In this document: positions 8,968-18,164 of the stretch, piece after piece | Position numbering within the stretch: position 1 is the first letter of the stretch | How the letters are laid out: every line of letters begins with the position of its first letter | Source of the DNA: Pseudarcicella hirudinis | Lineage (GTDB): Bacteria; Bacteroidota; Bacteroidia; Cytophagales; Spirosomataceae | Assembly: GCF_900115665.1 (NCBI RefSeq) | Contig: NZ_FOXH01000022.1 | Coordinates: forward strand, 28,643-92,642 | Direction: 5' to 3' | DNA: 64,000 bases | Notes under the pieces: model-generated | Databases searched by the model: none | Seen by the model: only the letters and a program-made list of their open reading frames with translations | What the model was told of the DNA's origin: nothing | Made by a program: the position numbers and the translations under genes

Positions 8968-9024
8968 AGCATAATTTCATTTTGTTGTTTTTCAAGAGAT
9001 TCTAATCAGGAATTCAGTCATGGT

Positions 9025-9615
9025 TTATGGTTTCAATGCTTTCAATACCAGAGCAAACATTTCCCACATATCCTTTTCCGAAAAAGTATATGGCCTGCCG
9101 CCCACACTGCGGCCATCGTTATGAAATCGGATAAGATTATGTAAAGGTGCAAAAGCGATCGACCAATAAACTTCCAAAGTTAAAGGAATAAGTTCCTCTT
9201 TTTGTATAGCATTTCTGACGAACTGCCCCATAATGGCTCTAAACTCCACATTTATTGCCGCAAAAATTTTTTCCCGATAAGTAGAATTTCGGAGAAGCTC
9301 AAAAAGATCGTACGATTGCTTGTTTTCCAGCCAAAACCCCGAACGGTTTATCCATTGGATTTTCAGGCCATCGGCAAAACTCATTTCCGGAGAAAAATTC
9401 TTTAAAGTTGCCTCGGATAGTCGTTTTCCCTCCTGAATACCCAATTTCAAAATCAAATCTTCTTTATCCTGATAATAGATGTAAAGTGTTGCCGGACTAA
9501 CTCCGGCAGCTTTTGCAAGTTTTTGCATGCTGAAACCATCCAGCCCTTGTAATACCAGCATTTCAAGGGCTTTTTCTCTGACAATCAATTCTTTATTTTC
9601 GTCTCTTGTTCTCAT
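9025..9615 (-). CDS. TetR/AcrR family transcriptional regulator
   Basis: 196 residues from the ATG at 9613-9615; a GTG three codons upstream (9624) is an alternative. Residues about 8-55 form the TetR helix-turn-helix (ALEMLVLQGLDGFSMQKLAKAAGVSPATLYIYYQDKEDLI). The rest is an all-helical ligand-binding domain of the YbiH/AcrR C-terminal type. It is followed by the HMA-like and MFS genes, which it probably represses along with itself through the inverted repeat at 9636-9660. Confidence 0.88.
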   Translation of the reverse strand: MRTRDENKELIVREKALEMLVLQGLDGFSMQKLAKAAGVSPATLYIYYQDKEDLILKLGIQEGKRLSEATLKNFSPEMSFADGLKIQWINRSGFWLENKQSYDLFELLRNSTYREKIFAAINVEFRAIMGQFVRNAIQKEELIPLTLEVYWSIAFAPLHNLIRFHNDGRSVGGRPYTFSEKDMWEMFALVLKALKP

Positions 9616-9635
9616 ATTTAGCACAAATATAAATG

Positions 9636-9660
9636 AACGTTTGTTTATTTTACAAACATT
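9636..9660. promoter_or_regulatory. Probable TetR operator
   Basis: Arms AACGTTTGT (9636-9644) and ACAAACATT (9652-9660) match 8 of 9 as an inverted repeat, 20 bp upstream of the regulator start. The placement fits autoregulation of the TetR operon. Confidence 0.5.
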
Positions 9661-9696
9661 AAGGTTATTTTATTGAAAGAATCTGTTAAATAAAAA

Positions 9697-9737
9697 ACCG
9701 TGATGCCATCAGATTTTCATTCTGACAACACCACGGT
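9697..9737 (-). terminator. Probable terminator after the PL26 gene
   Basis: ACCGTG (9697-9702) pairs with CACGGT (9732-9737), with TCAGA/TCTGA pairing inside. In the minus direction it ends in a T-run (A's at 9692-9697). Confidence 0.55.
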
Positions 9738-9754
9738 AGCTATAGAAAGGTTAA

Positions 9755-12442
9755 TTATTTATTCCAGAGGGGATTATTTTCAGGCATATCTTTCCCGATC
9801 AACTCGAGTAATTCTATGGCATTCAGACACCATTGCGCAGTATTATTGGTTGAGATTGCAGGAATTTCCTGAATGGGGTTCAAAACCTGCGATCCTTCAA
9901 TTTTTTTAGTTTCAAACTGCTTTACAGAACCTTTTAAAAATTGGTTCCAGGCTTTTTCCGCCAGTTTTTTATCTTTTTTAACATAGGAAGCATATGCGGG
10001 TAAACGGGAAAAATGTGTTCCGGGCGTTTCAAGCTGTTGTTCTTTTCCAAACACCCGTTTCACTTCTTCTTTAGGTGCACCATATAGTTCACAGTATTGC
10101 AGCCACAATTTCTGCCAGTCCGGATTGTCGATACTTTTACTCAGCTCAAATCCGATTTCGGCTCCTCCCATCAGGGTTGTAAGATGAGAAACTCCAAGAT
10201 CTCCCGGATTCAGCTGATACATTTTACTATCTTTCGGATCATATCCAAAAGCTCCTGCCACACCCGAATAAAAACCATAAGGCATTGTGGCAAAGCTGCC
10301 GATGCCTGCATTAATTTTATCCAGCCATTTTTTTTCTCCGGTTCTCTCCCACTGTGTCATCCAGTTGCCGACCAATGCAATCCAGTCAGGACCAACACGG
10401 GCATGTGTCGGATATTTTGAAGGGGGTAAAATCAACCTCAGCGGATCTGTTTTCTCCAGAGCATCATCTGCATTGGCAACTTCCTCCATCAAATCTCCTG
10501 TTCTTTCGTCTGTAGTAAGGTAATAATAGAATCGCTTCAGTGCGGCCTGACTGATTCTTACTTCCTTTGACCCACATCCCCAGTGCCTCACATTATGTCT
10601 TGAACCTAATCCGGCAAATTTACCCAGGTGGTAAACATCAACTTCAGATGTATGGCGAGTCATTGCTTCCGCCATTCTGAAAATATCAGCGTCTCCGGAT
10701 CTGAGATAGGAATACCATAGCCACATATCAGGTACTAATTCTGTATTTGCCCAGGCAAATCCTCCTACGTCATACCTCCAGGTATGCCTGACGCTGTCAT
10801 AAGTATGCATTACATCCCCATAATTCCAGAATCCATACCAATGCCGTTGCTCCACTTCTTTCTGATAAAAAGAAATCGCTTTATCCAATTCACCTTCGAT
10901 CCATCGTTTGCCGGCAGTTGAGCGATCCGGTAAACTCCAGATGCCAAAGGCGGAAACACTGTGCAAATACTCCGGGGTACAGGCAAGCAGAGGGGGCTGA
11001 TTACTAAACTGAGCTTGCTGAGCTAATAATTCATGAGACGGAACCTCTCTTGAAGGAAATAACATTAATTCTGAAGTTCTGGCTACGCCATTGGCAGTAC
11101 TAAAACCCTTTTGTACATCTTCATAACTTGCTTCGAGTCCGTGAGCAGTAGTATCGTAATGTCTCAGATCCATTGCCTCAGCGTATGGCGACCAAAGCCA
11201 GGCTCTTAATTCAGCATTTGAGGAAGTTGCATTTCTGATTTCCAAAGCTGCGGGATATGATTTCCAGAAATTTTTGACCGCTATTCCCAATCCTCCTGAA
11301 ATATCTCCGACGAATCCCAGACCAGAAGCTCTTTTCCCGCCTCCTGCATCAATCCAGGCACTTTTTGAATTAGTTCTTTTCTGGATTGTAAAACCATCCG
11401 CAGAATTCTGCATCAGTTTGTAATCGTTCCAGTTTGCCCAGTCTTTGATAAGATTCTGACCTTTTTCATCAAATTCTTCCTGATTTGGCAAAGGTTTGCC
11501 TAAAAACTGGTCTTCATAAACTGGCCTGTCTCCTTTCTTCAAAACCCTTCTGCCTGTCAGTACTTTTACAGGTTCTGCCCAAATCCCATCTTCCTGTCCT
11601 GAAAAACGCACATGCCTGTTATGCATCTGTTCTTTCATAGGTACATTAAAAAAGACCCCTAAACCTCTTATAAAATCTTTCTGATCGTCTCCGTCAAAAA
11701 TAAAACTGTGAACCATTCTGATATGCTCCTGTCCGGCATAAAAATACAAACGAACATGAAAAGGAAGCCAGCTTTTGTTTCCTGTTTCTGTTCTGTGCAT
11801 TCCCTCTATATGCACGACTGCTCTCACCGGACCGGACTGTTCTATTTTAACGCTGGTTATTTCACTCTGACTCAACTGCTTTACCGGAGAATTAAAATCT
11901 TCCGCATCAGGACCATCCTGAGAAATTACCGTAAGTCTCCCTGCATTGGCAACCAGTTTTCCGTTAAGTTTAAGAGAATCTAAAATGAAAGTGCCTTTTT
12001 TCGGAATCTGGCAGGTAAGTATTCCGGTATTTATTTCAAAAATGTTCTTTTTCTCTGCAATTTTAAGTGTCCCGTCTACAGATTTTTTCAAATTGTCCGA
12101 AGATAATTGTAAAGTCTTAGCAGATTCACCCCCAGCTACAGTTGCCAGTCCGAGCCATTTCACAGAACCATCCGGCCAGTAGGCAAGAGTCCAGGACTGC
12201 AAAGGCAGTTTCTCTCCTTTTAAATTGCTCAGCGTCAGGGATTGTCCGGGTTTTACCTGGCCTTTCCCGAAAGGAACTCCCCAGCTAACCCCGATAGGAT
12301 TCTGAGGTGCTTTCCCGCCTAACCATTTAAGCGTTATCGGTTCGATTTTTTGGGCCTCAGCAGATTTTACTGTTATGCTCATACACAAAACAATACTCAG
12401 AATGCTATGTTTTGCCCTTTGGAAAATTGAAGTTTCAGACAT
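9755..12442 (-). CDS. Exo-rhamnogalacturonan lyase family protein (PL26-like, PcRGLX/YetA type)
   Basis: 895 residues, signal peptide to about 30 (VKSAEA). The N-terminal domain (about 35-130, with LKWLGGKAPQNPIGVSWGVPFGKG and WPDGSVKWLGLA) is the RIFT-barrel first domain of the PcRGLX/YetA family. A large beta domain follows, then an alpha/alpha barrel (about 480-800, including YDVGGFAWANTELVPDMWLWY). The family founder, fungal PcRGLX, is an exo-rhamnogalacturonan lyase releasing unsaturated disaccharide units that GH105 enzymes then split. Two GH105 genes and an acetylesterase nearby, and a shared operator (12531-12546), support the same pathway. Enzyme activity itself is inferred from the family. 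Confidence 0.85.
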   Translation of the reverse strand: MSETSIFQRAKHSILSIVLCMSITVKSAEAQKIEPITLKWLGGKAPQNPIGVSWGVPFGKGQVKPGQSLTLSNLKGEKLPLQSWTLAYWPDGSVKWLGLATVAGGESAKTLQLSSDNLKKSVDGTLKIAEKKNIFEINTGILTCQIPKKGTFILDSLKLNGKLVANAGRLTVISQDGPDAEDFNSPVKQLSQSEITSVKIEQSGPVRAVVHIEGMHRTETGNKSWLPFHVRLYFYAGQEHIRMVHSFIFDGDDQKDFIRGLGVFFNVPMKEQMHNRHVRFSGQEDGIWAEPVKVLTGRRVLKKGDRPVYEDQFLGKPLPNQEEFDEKGQNLIKDWANWNDYKLMQNSADGFTIQKRTNSKSAWIDAGGGKRASGLGFVGDISGGLGIAVKNFWKSYPAALEIRNATSSNAELRAWLWSPYAEAMDLRHYDTTAHGLEASYEDVQKGFSTANGVARTSELMLFPSREVPSHELLAQQAQFSNQPPLLACTPEYLHSVSAFGIWSLPDRSTAGKRWIEGELDKAISFYQKEVEQRHWYGFWNYGDVMHTYDSVRHTWRYDVGGFAWANTELVPDMWLWYSYLRSGDADIFRMAEAMTRHTSEVDVYHLGKFAGLGSRHNVRHWGCGSKEVRISQAALKRFYYYLTTDERTGDLMEEVANADDALEKTDPLRLILPPSKYPTHARVGPDWIALVGNWMTQWERTGEKKWLDKINAGIGSFATMPYGFYSGVAGAFGYDPKDSKMYQLNPGDLGVSHLTTLMGGAEIGFELSKSIDNPDWQKLWLQYCELYGAPKEEVKRVFGKEQQLETPGTHFSRLPAYASYVKKDKKLAEKAWNQFLKGSVKQFETKKIEGSQVLNPIQEIPAISTNNTAQWCLNAIELLELIGKDMPENNPLWNK

Positions 12443-12502
12443 AAAATCATGAAAATAAAAAGGGCAGACTTCAAATCCACCCTAAGATTGATACAATTTC
12501 CT

Positions 12503-12546
12503 CAAAGATAATTCTCATTTATAATCACAGCGTCCTGCACCATCCG
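12503..12546 (-). promoter_or_regulatory. Promoter plus shared operator of the PL26 gene
   Basis: A minus-strand TATCTTTG box (12503-12510) and the plus-strand 16-mer CGTCCTGCACCATCCG (12531-12546) repeat the arrangement at 7278-7321, with the same 20-bp gap. Sequence between them is also partly alike, and both elements sit about 90 bp before their ATG. Confidence 0.65.
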
Positions 12547-12576
12547 GTAGGTAAAAGGGAGGAATAAAATTTTAAT

Positions 12577-13611
12577 TTATAATGAATTCCGTAAAGTTAC
12601 TTCGAATCGGTTTTCAACATGTTTTTTGACATTTTGCTGAATCAATTGTGCTGCCATTGTTCCCATTTCGCAAAAATTAGTGGAAATGGTGGTAATACCA
12701 TCAAGTATAATTTCTTTAAGCGGAGTTTCATTGTAAGAAATCACCCCAACCTCCTGCCCTACTTTCAGGTTCTGAGAAAGAATACTTTTCATTAAGACAA
12801 CCAGGTCATCTTCCATAAGGCTGATATACACTTCTCCAGGTTTGATTTCCTCACAATTTATATCATGAACTACTTTGTATTCAAAAGCATAATCATTGCA
12901 GAAATTGAGAAAACCATTCAGTATTTCTTCAGGGTAATAACTGTTTTTCGGAAACAGAATTTTTAAGGTATTGTAATTACAAAGCCGTTCCAGTACCTGA
13001 CAAAGTGCCTCATAAATATCTTTTTCAAAATTTTCATATACTGCGGCATATTCCCCTTTTACGCCCTGAACAAGCTTATCCAGCAACACCAGCTTGTCTT
13101 TAGGAATAGCGCTTATCACTTCATTCACTTTTCCCCCATCATTCAGGAAATGAGGTATAATGACAAAATGAGAATAATCTTCTTCTTTTTTGCTGTGAAT
13201 AAGCTTCTTGAAAAGCCCGAAATCATTGTTATAAATATAAAAATCAATTACCACCTGTTCTCCCAGCTGCGAAACAAAAGAATCGTAAATAATCTTCTTA
13301 TGTACAGACAGTTTATTAAAGAGCAGAAAAACTTTCAGCGGCTTTTCAAATTCAGTATTCTTGATAAAATAGCCTTTACTTGGTACCGACTCCAGTATTC
13401 CGATATGCTTCAGGTGTTTGTAGGATTTCTCAACCGTATCTCTGGACACATCCAGTTCAAAACTTACCTCATTGATAGAAGGAAGTCTGTCATTTAATTT
13501 AATTTGTCCCCTTTCAATGCCTTTAAGCGTGGAATGGATAAGTTGAAGATATTTTGGGGTAACAGATATTTCATCAACTTTGATAACGTCCCATATTGCA
13601 GATCTTTTCAT
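12577..13611 (-). CDS. GntR-family regulator with periplasmic-binding-protein-like sensor domain
   Basis: 344 residues. Residues about 15-85 form the GntR winged helix (LPSINEVSFELDVSRDTVEKSYKHLKHIGILESVPSKGYF). From about 92 the chain resembles a LacI-type sugar-sensing domain (KVFLLFN at the first strand, VGVISYNETPLKEII, ISTNFCEMGTMAA). This GntR/PBP fusion is a common sugar-catabolism regulator in Bacteroidota. It lies just upstream of the PL26 gene in the same orientation, and the shared 16-mer between them is a candidate target. A paralogue at 47310-48317 has the same architecture. The inducer is likely a rhamnogalacturonan-derived sugar, by inference. Confidence 0.82.
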   Translation of the reverse strand: MKRSAIWDVIKVDEISVTPKYLQLIHSTLKGIERGQIKLNDRLPSINEVSFELDVSRDTVEKSYKHLKHIGILESVPSKGYFIKNTEFEKPLKVFLLFNKLSVHKKIIYDSFVSQLGEQVVIDFYIYNNDFGLFKKLIHSKKEEDYSHFVIIPHFLNDGGKVNEVISAIPKDKLVLLDKLVQGVKGEYAAVYENFEKDIYEALCQVLERLCNYNTLKILFPKNSYYPEEILNGFLNFCNDYAFEYKVVHDINCEEIKPGEVYISLMEDDLVVLMKSILSQNLKVGQEVGVISYNETPLKEIILDGITTISTNFCEMGTMAAQLIQQNVKKHVENRFEVTLRNSL

Positions 13612-14328
13612 TTCCTTAATTAGACAACTTTGATAATGGGGTATTGAATATTATTTTTCTTAAACTTTCAATACGATAACCTTGTTTCAGCCAGCATAAA
13701 TAAACGTAATCAACTATACGTAAAAATCCGGAAAACGGGTACTCATTTCCACCGAATTTCTCATTACTCCCCTGACTGAGTTTTTTTTCAGTCTTTACAA
13801 CAGATAAACTACCCCGGTTTCTCATGATAAGAAACACAGAATCTCTCTGTTATTTGCCGTAAATCCCGCTGTCAGAATATGCTTTTTCCAAGAAACAGAA
13901 AAAATACTGATAAAAACACTAAGGTCTCAGGCTGAACAAGGTTAAAAATCCGGACTTAATAAATCAAACATTGAATTGCATTTATTTATGCAATCGTTAT
14001 CGGGAACGTTGCCAAAATAAACAAAACATAGAAAAAGTTAATTTTATCCAAGACAAATGTTCCAGTAAAATAAAAAGCGGTTCTTTTTTCTCTGATGAAA
14101 AGCCTATCTGAAATTGTAAAAAACCACTTTTTAACCGGAGAAGCTACTTTCTTCCAAAACATTCTGCCGGAGATCCTGTCAGAGAAATGCCGGTTCTTGA
14201 AAACCGGAAGGTCCGGCGGGCTTTTTAGTTGGCAAACATGTTCATGAAATGTTAAACTTTTTTCTTAATTTTCGAGTCAGTAATTATTAATTGTAAGTAA
14301 AAATTACTTCAAAATTTTCCCATTAACC
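13612..14328. other. Long intergenic region with hairpins, no convincing gene
   Basis: The region separates the divergent GntR and GH65 genes. At 13990-14012 there is an imperfect palindrome around CGTT-ATCGGGA-ACG, similar to LacI/GntR-type operators. At about 14190-14210 GCCGGTT pairs with AACCGG as a tight hairpin, followed shortly by CCGGCGGGC and five T, about 110 bp before GH65. A 73-codon reverse frame (13616-13837) has no recognisable features and I do not call it. Confidence 0.4.
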
Positions 14329-16365
14329 ATGTTGAAAAAACTAATTACAATCTCATTCCTGCTTTTATCTCACAGTTGTTTACTTTTTGCACAGGAAGAA
14401 TGGACCGTAACCGCCAACAACATCAACCCCGGTAATTATTATGGGGTAACCGTTGCAAATGGCATGATCGGAATCGTTTCATCTGCCGAGCCTCTGAAAG
14501 TAAAAGACGTGGTATTAAACGGTGCTTTTGATACTTACGGACGCGGAAGGGTATCCAATATTCTTAAGACATTCGACTTTGCGAATATGGACCTGGACGT
14601 TGATGGCAGAAGGTTATCAAGGGCCGAAATTTCCAATTATGTTCAGGTGCTGAACATGAAAAATGCTTCTCTTACCACAACACTTGATTACAAAGACAAA
14701 CTGTCTGTAAAGTACACGGTCAGAGCCTTAAGACATTTGCCTTTTACAGCCATGATAGATGTGGAACTGACTGCCAAAAAAGATTGCGAGGTTACTCCGC
14801 ACAGCATTATGTCTGCCCCGGATATGCTGAGAGATGTCAAGAATTTTTATCACCTCATTGACAGGCCTCATGCTCTGATTCCGCTCTTGACCTCTGTCGC
14901 AAAATCTCCTACCGGAAAACTGACCCTGGCAGCTTCAAACTCTTTTATTTTTGAAGAGCCAAGAGGAAAAGAACCTCAGCTGATTCATGAGGAATGGGAT
15001 TATGGCCTTCATCGTCTGAAGTTTACCAAAAAACTTTCAGCCGGAGAAAAATACACTTTTACCATTGTAGGCTCTACCATCTCTTCAGAGCATGTAGCTG
15101 ATCCGCAAAATGAAGCTGAACGTCTGACCATTTTTGCAGCTCTGGAGAAAAAAGACAGACTTTTAAAACGTCATCAGGAAGCATGGGATAAACTCTGGGA
15201 GTCAGATATCAAAATTGAAGGAGATGATGAAGCTCAGAAAGCCTCTCATTTTGCCCTTTATCATTTATACTCATTTTGCAGAGAAGGCCAGGCTTACAGC
15301 CTTTCACCGATGGGTTTATCAGGTTTAGGATATAACGGACACGTTTTCTGGGATACAGAAATCTGGATGTACCCTCCGATTCTGATATTGCACCCTGAAA
15401 TGGCCAGATCTCTTCTGGAATATCGTTTTGAAAGACTCGAAGCGGCAAAAGCCAATGCAAAATCACATGGTTATAAAGGAGCAATGTTCCCCTGGGAATC
15501 TGATGACGAAGGACAGGAAGCCACTCCGGTCTGGGCGCTTACCGGCCCGTTCCAGCATCATATCACTGCAGATGTAGGTTTTGCCTTCTGGAAATATTAT
15601 GCGGTCACCAAAGACAAAGAATGGCTGCGAACACGAGGGTATCCTTTATTGAAAGAAGTGGCAGATTTCTGGGCCAGCAGAGTAGAAAAAGGAGCTGATG
15701 GCAAATATCATATTATCAATGTAGTATGTGCTGATGAATGGGCTGAGAATGTGGATGATAATGCCTATACAAACGGTATTGTTAAAGAAGTGTTACAATA
15801 TGCTACCGATGCGGCGGATGATCTGAAAATGAAGGCTGATCCTAAATGGGAAGATATCATGGATAACCTGGTCATCTGGAAAAACAGTGAGGGCGTCACA
15901 AAAGAGCATGCCACTTACAACGGAGAAACCATTAAACAGGCGGATGTTAATTTGCTGGCCTACCCATTGCATGTAATCACAGACCCGGCTGCTATCAAAA
16001 AAGACCTTGATTATTATGAAAGCAGATATTCACCGGATGGCCCTGCGATGTCTCTGGCAATTCTGAGTATTTTGAATACCCGTCTGGGAAATCCGGAAAA
16101 AGGCTATGAATGGTTTGTGAAAAGCTATAAACCGAATCAGGTACCACCGTTTGGCGTTTTGGCTGAAACAGCCGGAGGTACCAATCCTTATTTTGCTACG
16201 GGTGCAGGAGGTTTTCTTCAGACCTTATTAAATGGTTTCGGAGGATTAGAAATTGACGAAAATGGCATCGAACAACGTAAAACCAAGCTTCCGTCTAAAT
16301 GGAAATCCCTGACAATCACAGGAGTAGGCCCTGAAAAGAAAACTTATACGGTTAAAAACAAGTAA
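14329..16365 (+). CDS. Secreted glycoside hydrolase family 65 protein
   Basis: 678 residues with a signal peptide to about 21 (CLLFAQ). Residues about 25-270 form the N-terminal beta-sandwich of GH65; the (alpha/alpha)6 barrel follows, with GHVFWDTEIWMYPP (about 340-353), the catalytic-acid block DEWAENVDDNAYTN with Glu470, and KQADV at 536-540, the position of the phosphate-binding loop in GH65 phosphorylases. GH65 enzymes act on alpha-glucosidic disaccharides such as maltose, trehalose and kojibiose. Export argues for hydrolysis rather than phosphorolysis; a secreted Flavobacterium GH65 has, as I recall, been described as a kojibiose hydrolase. Monocistronic, with a terminator at 16374-16409. 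Confidence 0.85.
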   Translation: MLKKLITISFLLLSHSCLLFAQEEWTVTANNINPGNYYGVTVANGMIGIVSSAEPLKVKDVVLNGAFDTYGRGRVSNILKTFDFANMDLDVDGRRLSRAEISNYVQVLNMKNASLTTTLDYKDKLSVKYTVRALRHLPFTAMIDVELTAKKDCEVTPHSIMSAPDMLRDVKNFYHLIDRPHALIPLLTSVAKSPTGKLTLAASNSFIFEEPRGKEPQLIHEEWDYGLHRLKFTKKLSAGEKYTFTIVGSTISSEHVADPQNEAERLTIFAALEKKDRLLKRHQEAWDKLWESDIKIEGDDEAQKASHFALYHLYSFCREGQAYSLSPMGLSGLGYNGHVFWDTEIWMYPPILILHPEMARSLLEYRFERLEAAKANAKSHGYKGAMFPWESDDEGQEATPVWALTGPFQHHITADVGFAFWKYYAVTKDKEWLRTRGYPLLKEVADFWASRVEKGADGKYHIINVVCADEWAENVDDNAYTNGIVKEVLQYATDAADDLKMKADPKWEDIMDNLVIWKNSEGVTKEHATYNGETIKQADVNLLAYPLHVITDPAAIKKDLDYYESRYSPDGPAMSLAILSILNTRLGNPEKGYEWFVKSYKPNQVPPFGVLAETAGGTNPYFATGAGGFLQTLLNGFGGLEIDENGIEQRKTKLPSKWKSLTITGVGPEKKTYTVKNK

Positions 16366-16373
16366 CTAAAATG

Positions 16374-16409
16374 AACCCTTAGAAGTCAGATGTCTTACTT
16401 CTAAGGGTT
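16374..16409 (+). terminator. Rho-independent terminator after GH65
   Basis: Arms AACCCTTAGAAGT (16374-16386) and ACTTCTAAGGGTT (16397-16409) pair perfectly over 13 bp, followed by a T-rich stretch. It also separates the convergent AraC gene. Confidence 0.9.
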
Positions 16410-16428
16410 TTCTTCTTTTTCTGAAATG

Positions 16429-17310
16429 TTATTTCTTCCTTTTTCTTCTCCAATATTCCTGCTGGTATTGTAAAGGCGTTTTTTGAGTAATGGCCTTAAA
16501 ATGCCGGTTAAAGTTTGAAGAATTATTAAAACCACTGTCAAAACAAATCTGACTGACACTCAGATTTCCATCAATCAATAGTTTGCAGGCATGTCCGACC
16601 CTGACTTCCAGAAGAAGCTGAGAATAGGTTTTATTGGTTCTTGACTTGAAATACCTGCAAAACGAAGTCGGGCTCATATTGGCAACTTCTGCTACTTCTT
16701 CCAGGGAAATCTTCTTTTCAAAATTGATCAGTGTATAGTTATAAATCTGGTTAAGCCTCTGGTTATCCAGATCATCAAGCGAAAATTCAAAGTTGGTCGG
16801 AGAAATCAAGCTGATATCATCAGAAGAGGCAAGGATTTTCAGAATTTTCAGCAAATGAATAATTCTGTCCAGTCCATCCATTCCAATCATTTCTTCCATC
16901 AGAACCCTTACTTTTTCCTTTGTTTCTCCTTCCACATGCAAACCTGACTTTGCGCTTTCCAAAAGGTTATAAATCGCCTTTAATTCCGGAAGATTGCCAA
17001 AACGTTCTCCCCACAAATCAGGCAAAAAATGAATCACTTTTGATTCGGCAAACAGACCTGCCCGACCCTGATGATATTTTTCTTCACATCTCCACATATG
17101 AGGCAGATTTGAACCTACCATTACCATATGATCTTCAGAGAAATTTTCAATGCTTTCCCCGATAAACTGGGTTCCGGATCCTTTTTCGATATGCAACAAT
17201 TCTATCTCAGGATGATAATGCCAGTGATTATAAAAAAATGGCACAACATCCCGGCGAATACTGAAAGAAAGCTCTGGTTTTAAAGGAACCTTCAGAAATT
17301 GTGGTTTCAT
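16429..17310 (-). CDS. AraC family transcriptional regulator with cupin sensor domain
   Basis: 293 residues. The N-terminal half has the cupin signature HWHYHPEIELLHIEKGSGTQFIG (about 29-50), a small-ligand pocket typical of sugar-responsive AraC proteins. The C-terminal 100 residues contain the two helix-turn-helix units (ISLEEVAEVANMSPTSFCRYFK and VSQICFDSGFNNSSNFNRHFK). It is convergent with the GH65 gene, so it may control that gene, but no direct link is visible. Confidence 0.88.
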   Translation of the reverse strand: MKPQFLKVPLKPELSFSIRRDVVPFFYNHWHYHPEIELLHIEKGSGTQFIGESIENFSEDHMVMVGSNLPHMWRCEEKYHQGRAGLFAESKVIHFLPDLWGERFGNLPELKAIYNLLESAKSGLHVEGETKEKVRVLMEEMIGMDGLDRIIHLLKILKILASSDDISLISPTNFEFSLDDLDNQRLNQIYNYTLINFEKKISLEEVAEVANMSPTSFCRYFKSRTNKTYSQLLLEVRVGHACKLLIDGNLSVSQICFDSGFNNSSNFNRHFKAITQKTPLQYQQEYWRRKRKK

Positions 17311-17431
17311 TGTTCAATTTTGATGAAATTCAACATAAATATACAATAATTAACCTCCCTTTTTAATATTTATGATAAAATAGTACGAAAATAAGCTAAT
17401 TGCTTGAAAGTTTTATTGCTCGAATCAGTTC

Positions 17432-17439
17432 TATCTTTG
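17432..17439 (+). promoter_or_regulatory. Promoter -7 box for the ECF sigma gene
   Basis: TATCTTTG matches TAnnTTTG and lies about 60 bp before the ATG at 17500. It lies downstream of the in-frame TTG at 17404, so the longer start is unlikely. Confidence 0.5.
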
Positions 17440-17499
17440 TATCGAAAGTACAAAACAATATTTGTTAAATACAATATAACCCAGAGATTCATTGTGGCC

Positions 17500-18072
17500 A
17501 TGAAAACGACCCGTTCTTCCAAATCAATTCTTGCATTGCCTGATGTTGAGCTCTGGGATTGTCTTCGTCAGGGAGACAAAGAGGTGTTCAACTTCATCTA
17601 TCAGCAGTATAACAGACCGCTGTACAGATATGGATCTCAGTTTACGTATGACCGTGCTTTACTTGAAGACTCAATTCATGATTTGTTTCTTGAAATCTGG
17701 GAAAAACATGACAGACTGAGTCCGGTTGACTCGATTAAATTTTATTTATTCAGGTCTATCAAAAACAATTTGGTAAGAAGGTTGGTGAAGGCTAAAAACT
17801 TCAGTCCAATCTATGAAACGGAGGTTTATGAACATTTCTCACAAGAATGTTCACACGAGCACAGGCTTATTGAAAATGAGCACAACCAGGAGAAATTAAG
17901 AAAATTACAGGAATCGACCGCTTTATTGCCGAAAAGCCAGCGTGAGATTCTATACATGAAATACTTTACGAGAATGAGCTATGATGAAATTGCAGAAAAG
18001 AAGGCCATTAACCGGCAATCTGTCGCCAATTCATTATTCAGATCATTACAAAGGTTAAGAGAACAATTCTAG
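17500..18072 (+). CDS. RNA polymerase sigma factor, ECF type
   Basis: 190 residues from ATG 17500. Region 2 is seen at about 25-90 (FNFIYQQYNRPLYRYGSQFTYDRALLEDSIHDLFLEIWEK), and region 4 at about 128-185 (LPKSQREILYMKYFTRMSYDEIAEKKAINRQSVANSLFRSLQRLREQF). It belongs to the FecI/SusC-associated group usual in Bacteroidota. Most of those are followed by a FecR anti-sigma gene; here the next genes are a terminator and a convergent peptidase, so it is an orphan ECF factor. Confidence 0.88.
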   Translation: MKTTRSSKSILALPDVELWDCLRQGDKEVFNFIYQQYNRPLYRYGSQFTYDRALLEDSIHDLFLEIWEKHDRLSPVDSIKFYLFRSIKNNLVRRLVKAKNFSPIYETEVYEHFSQECSHEHRLIENEHNQEKLRKLQESTALLPKSQREILYMKYFTRMSYDEIAEKKAINRQSVANSLFRSLQRLREQF

Positions 18073-18105
18073 GGTAAATAGTTGATTTTGGTTAATGTAA
18101 TGACA

Positions 18106-18135
18106 AAAAATCCTGGATCATTGTCCAGGATTTTT
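18106..18135 (+). terminator. Bidirectional terminator
   Basis: AAAAATCCTGGA (18106-18117) pairs with TCCAGGATTTTT (18124-18135). It serves the sigma gene and, on the other strand, the M28 peptidase gene. Confidence 0.88.
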
Positions 18136-18164
18136 CTTTTTCATACATTCCGCTGCGAATACAA

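Noticed and set aside
13616..13837. 73-codon reverse frame upstream of the GntR regulator
   Set aside because: No family motif and no codon pattern like neighbours; it fills the leader region.
13990..14012. LacI-type operator before GH65
   Set aside because: Arms match only over four to five bases and the site is over 300 bp from the gene; too weak to call.
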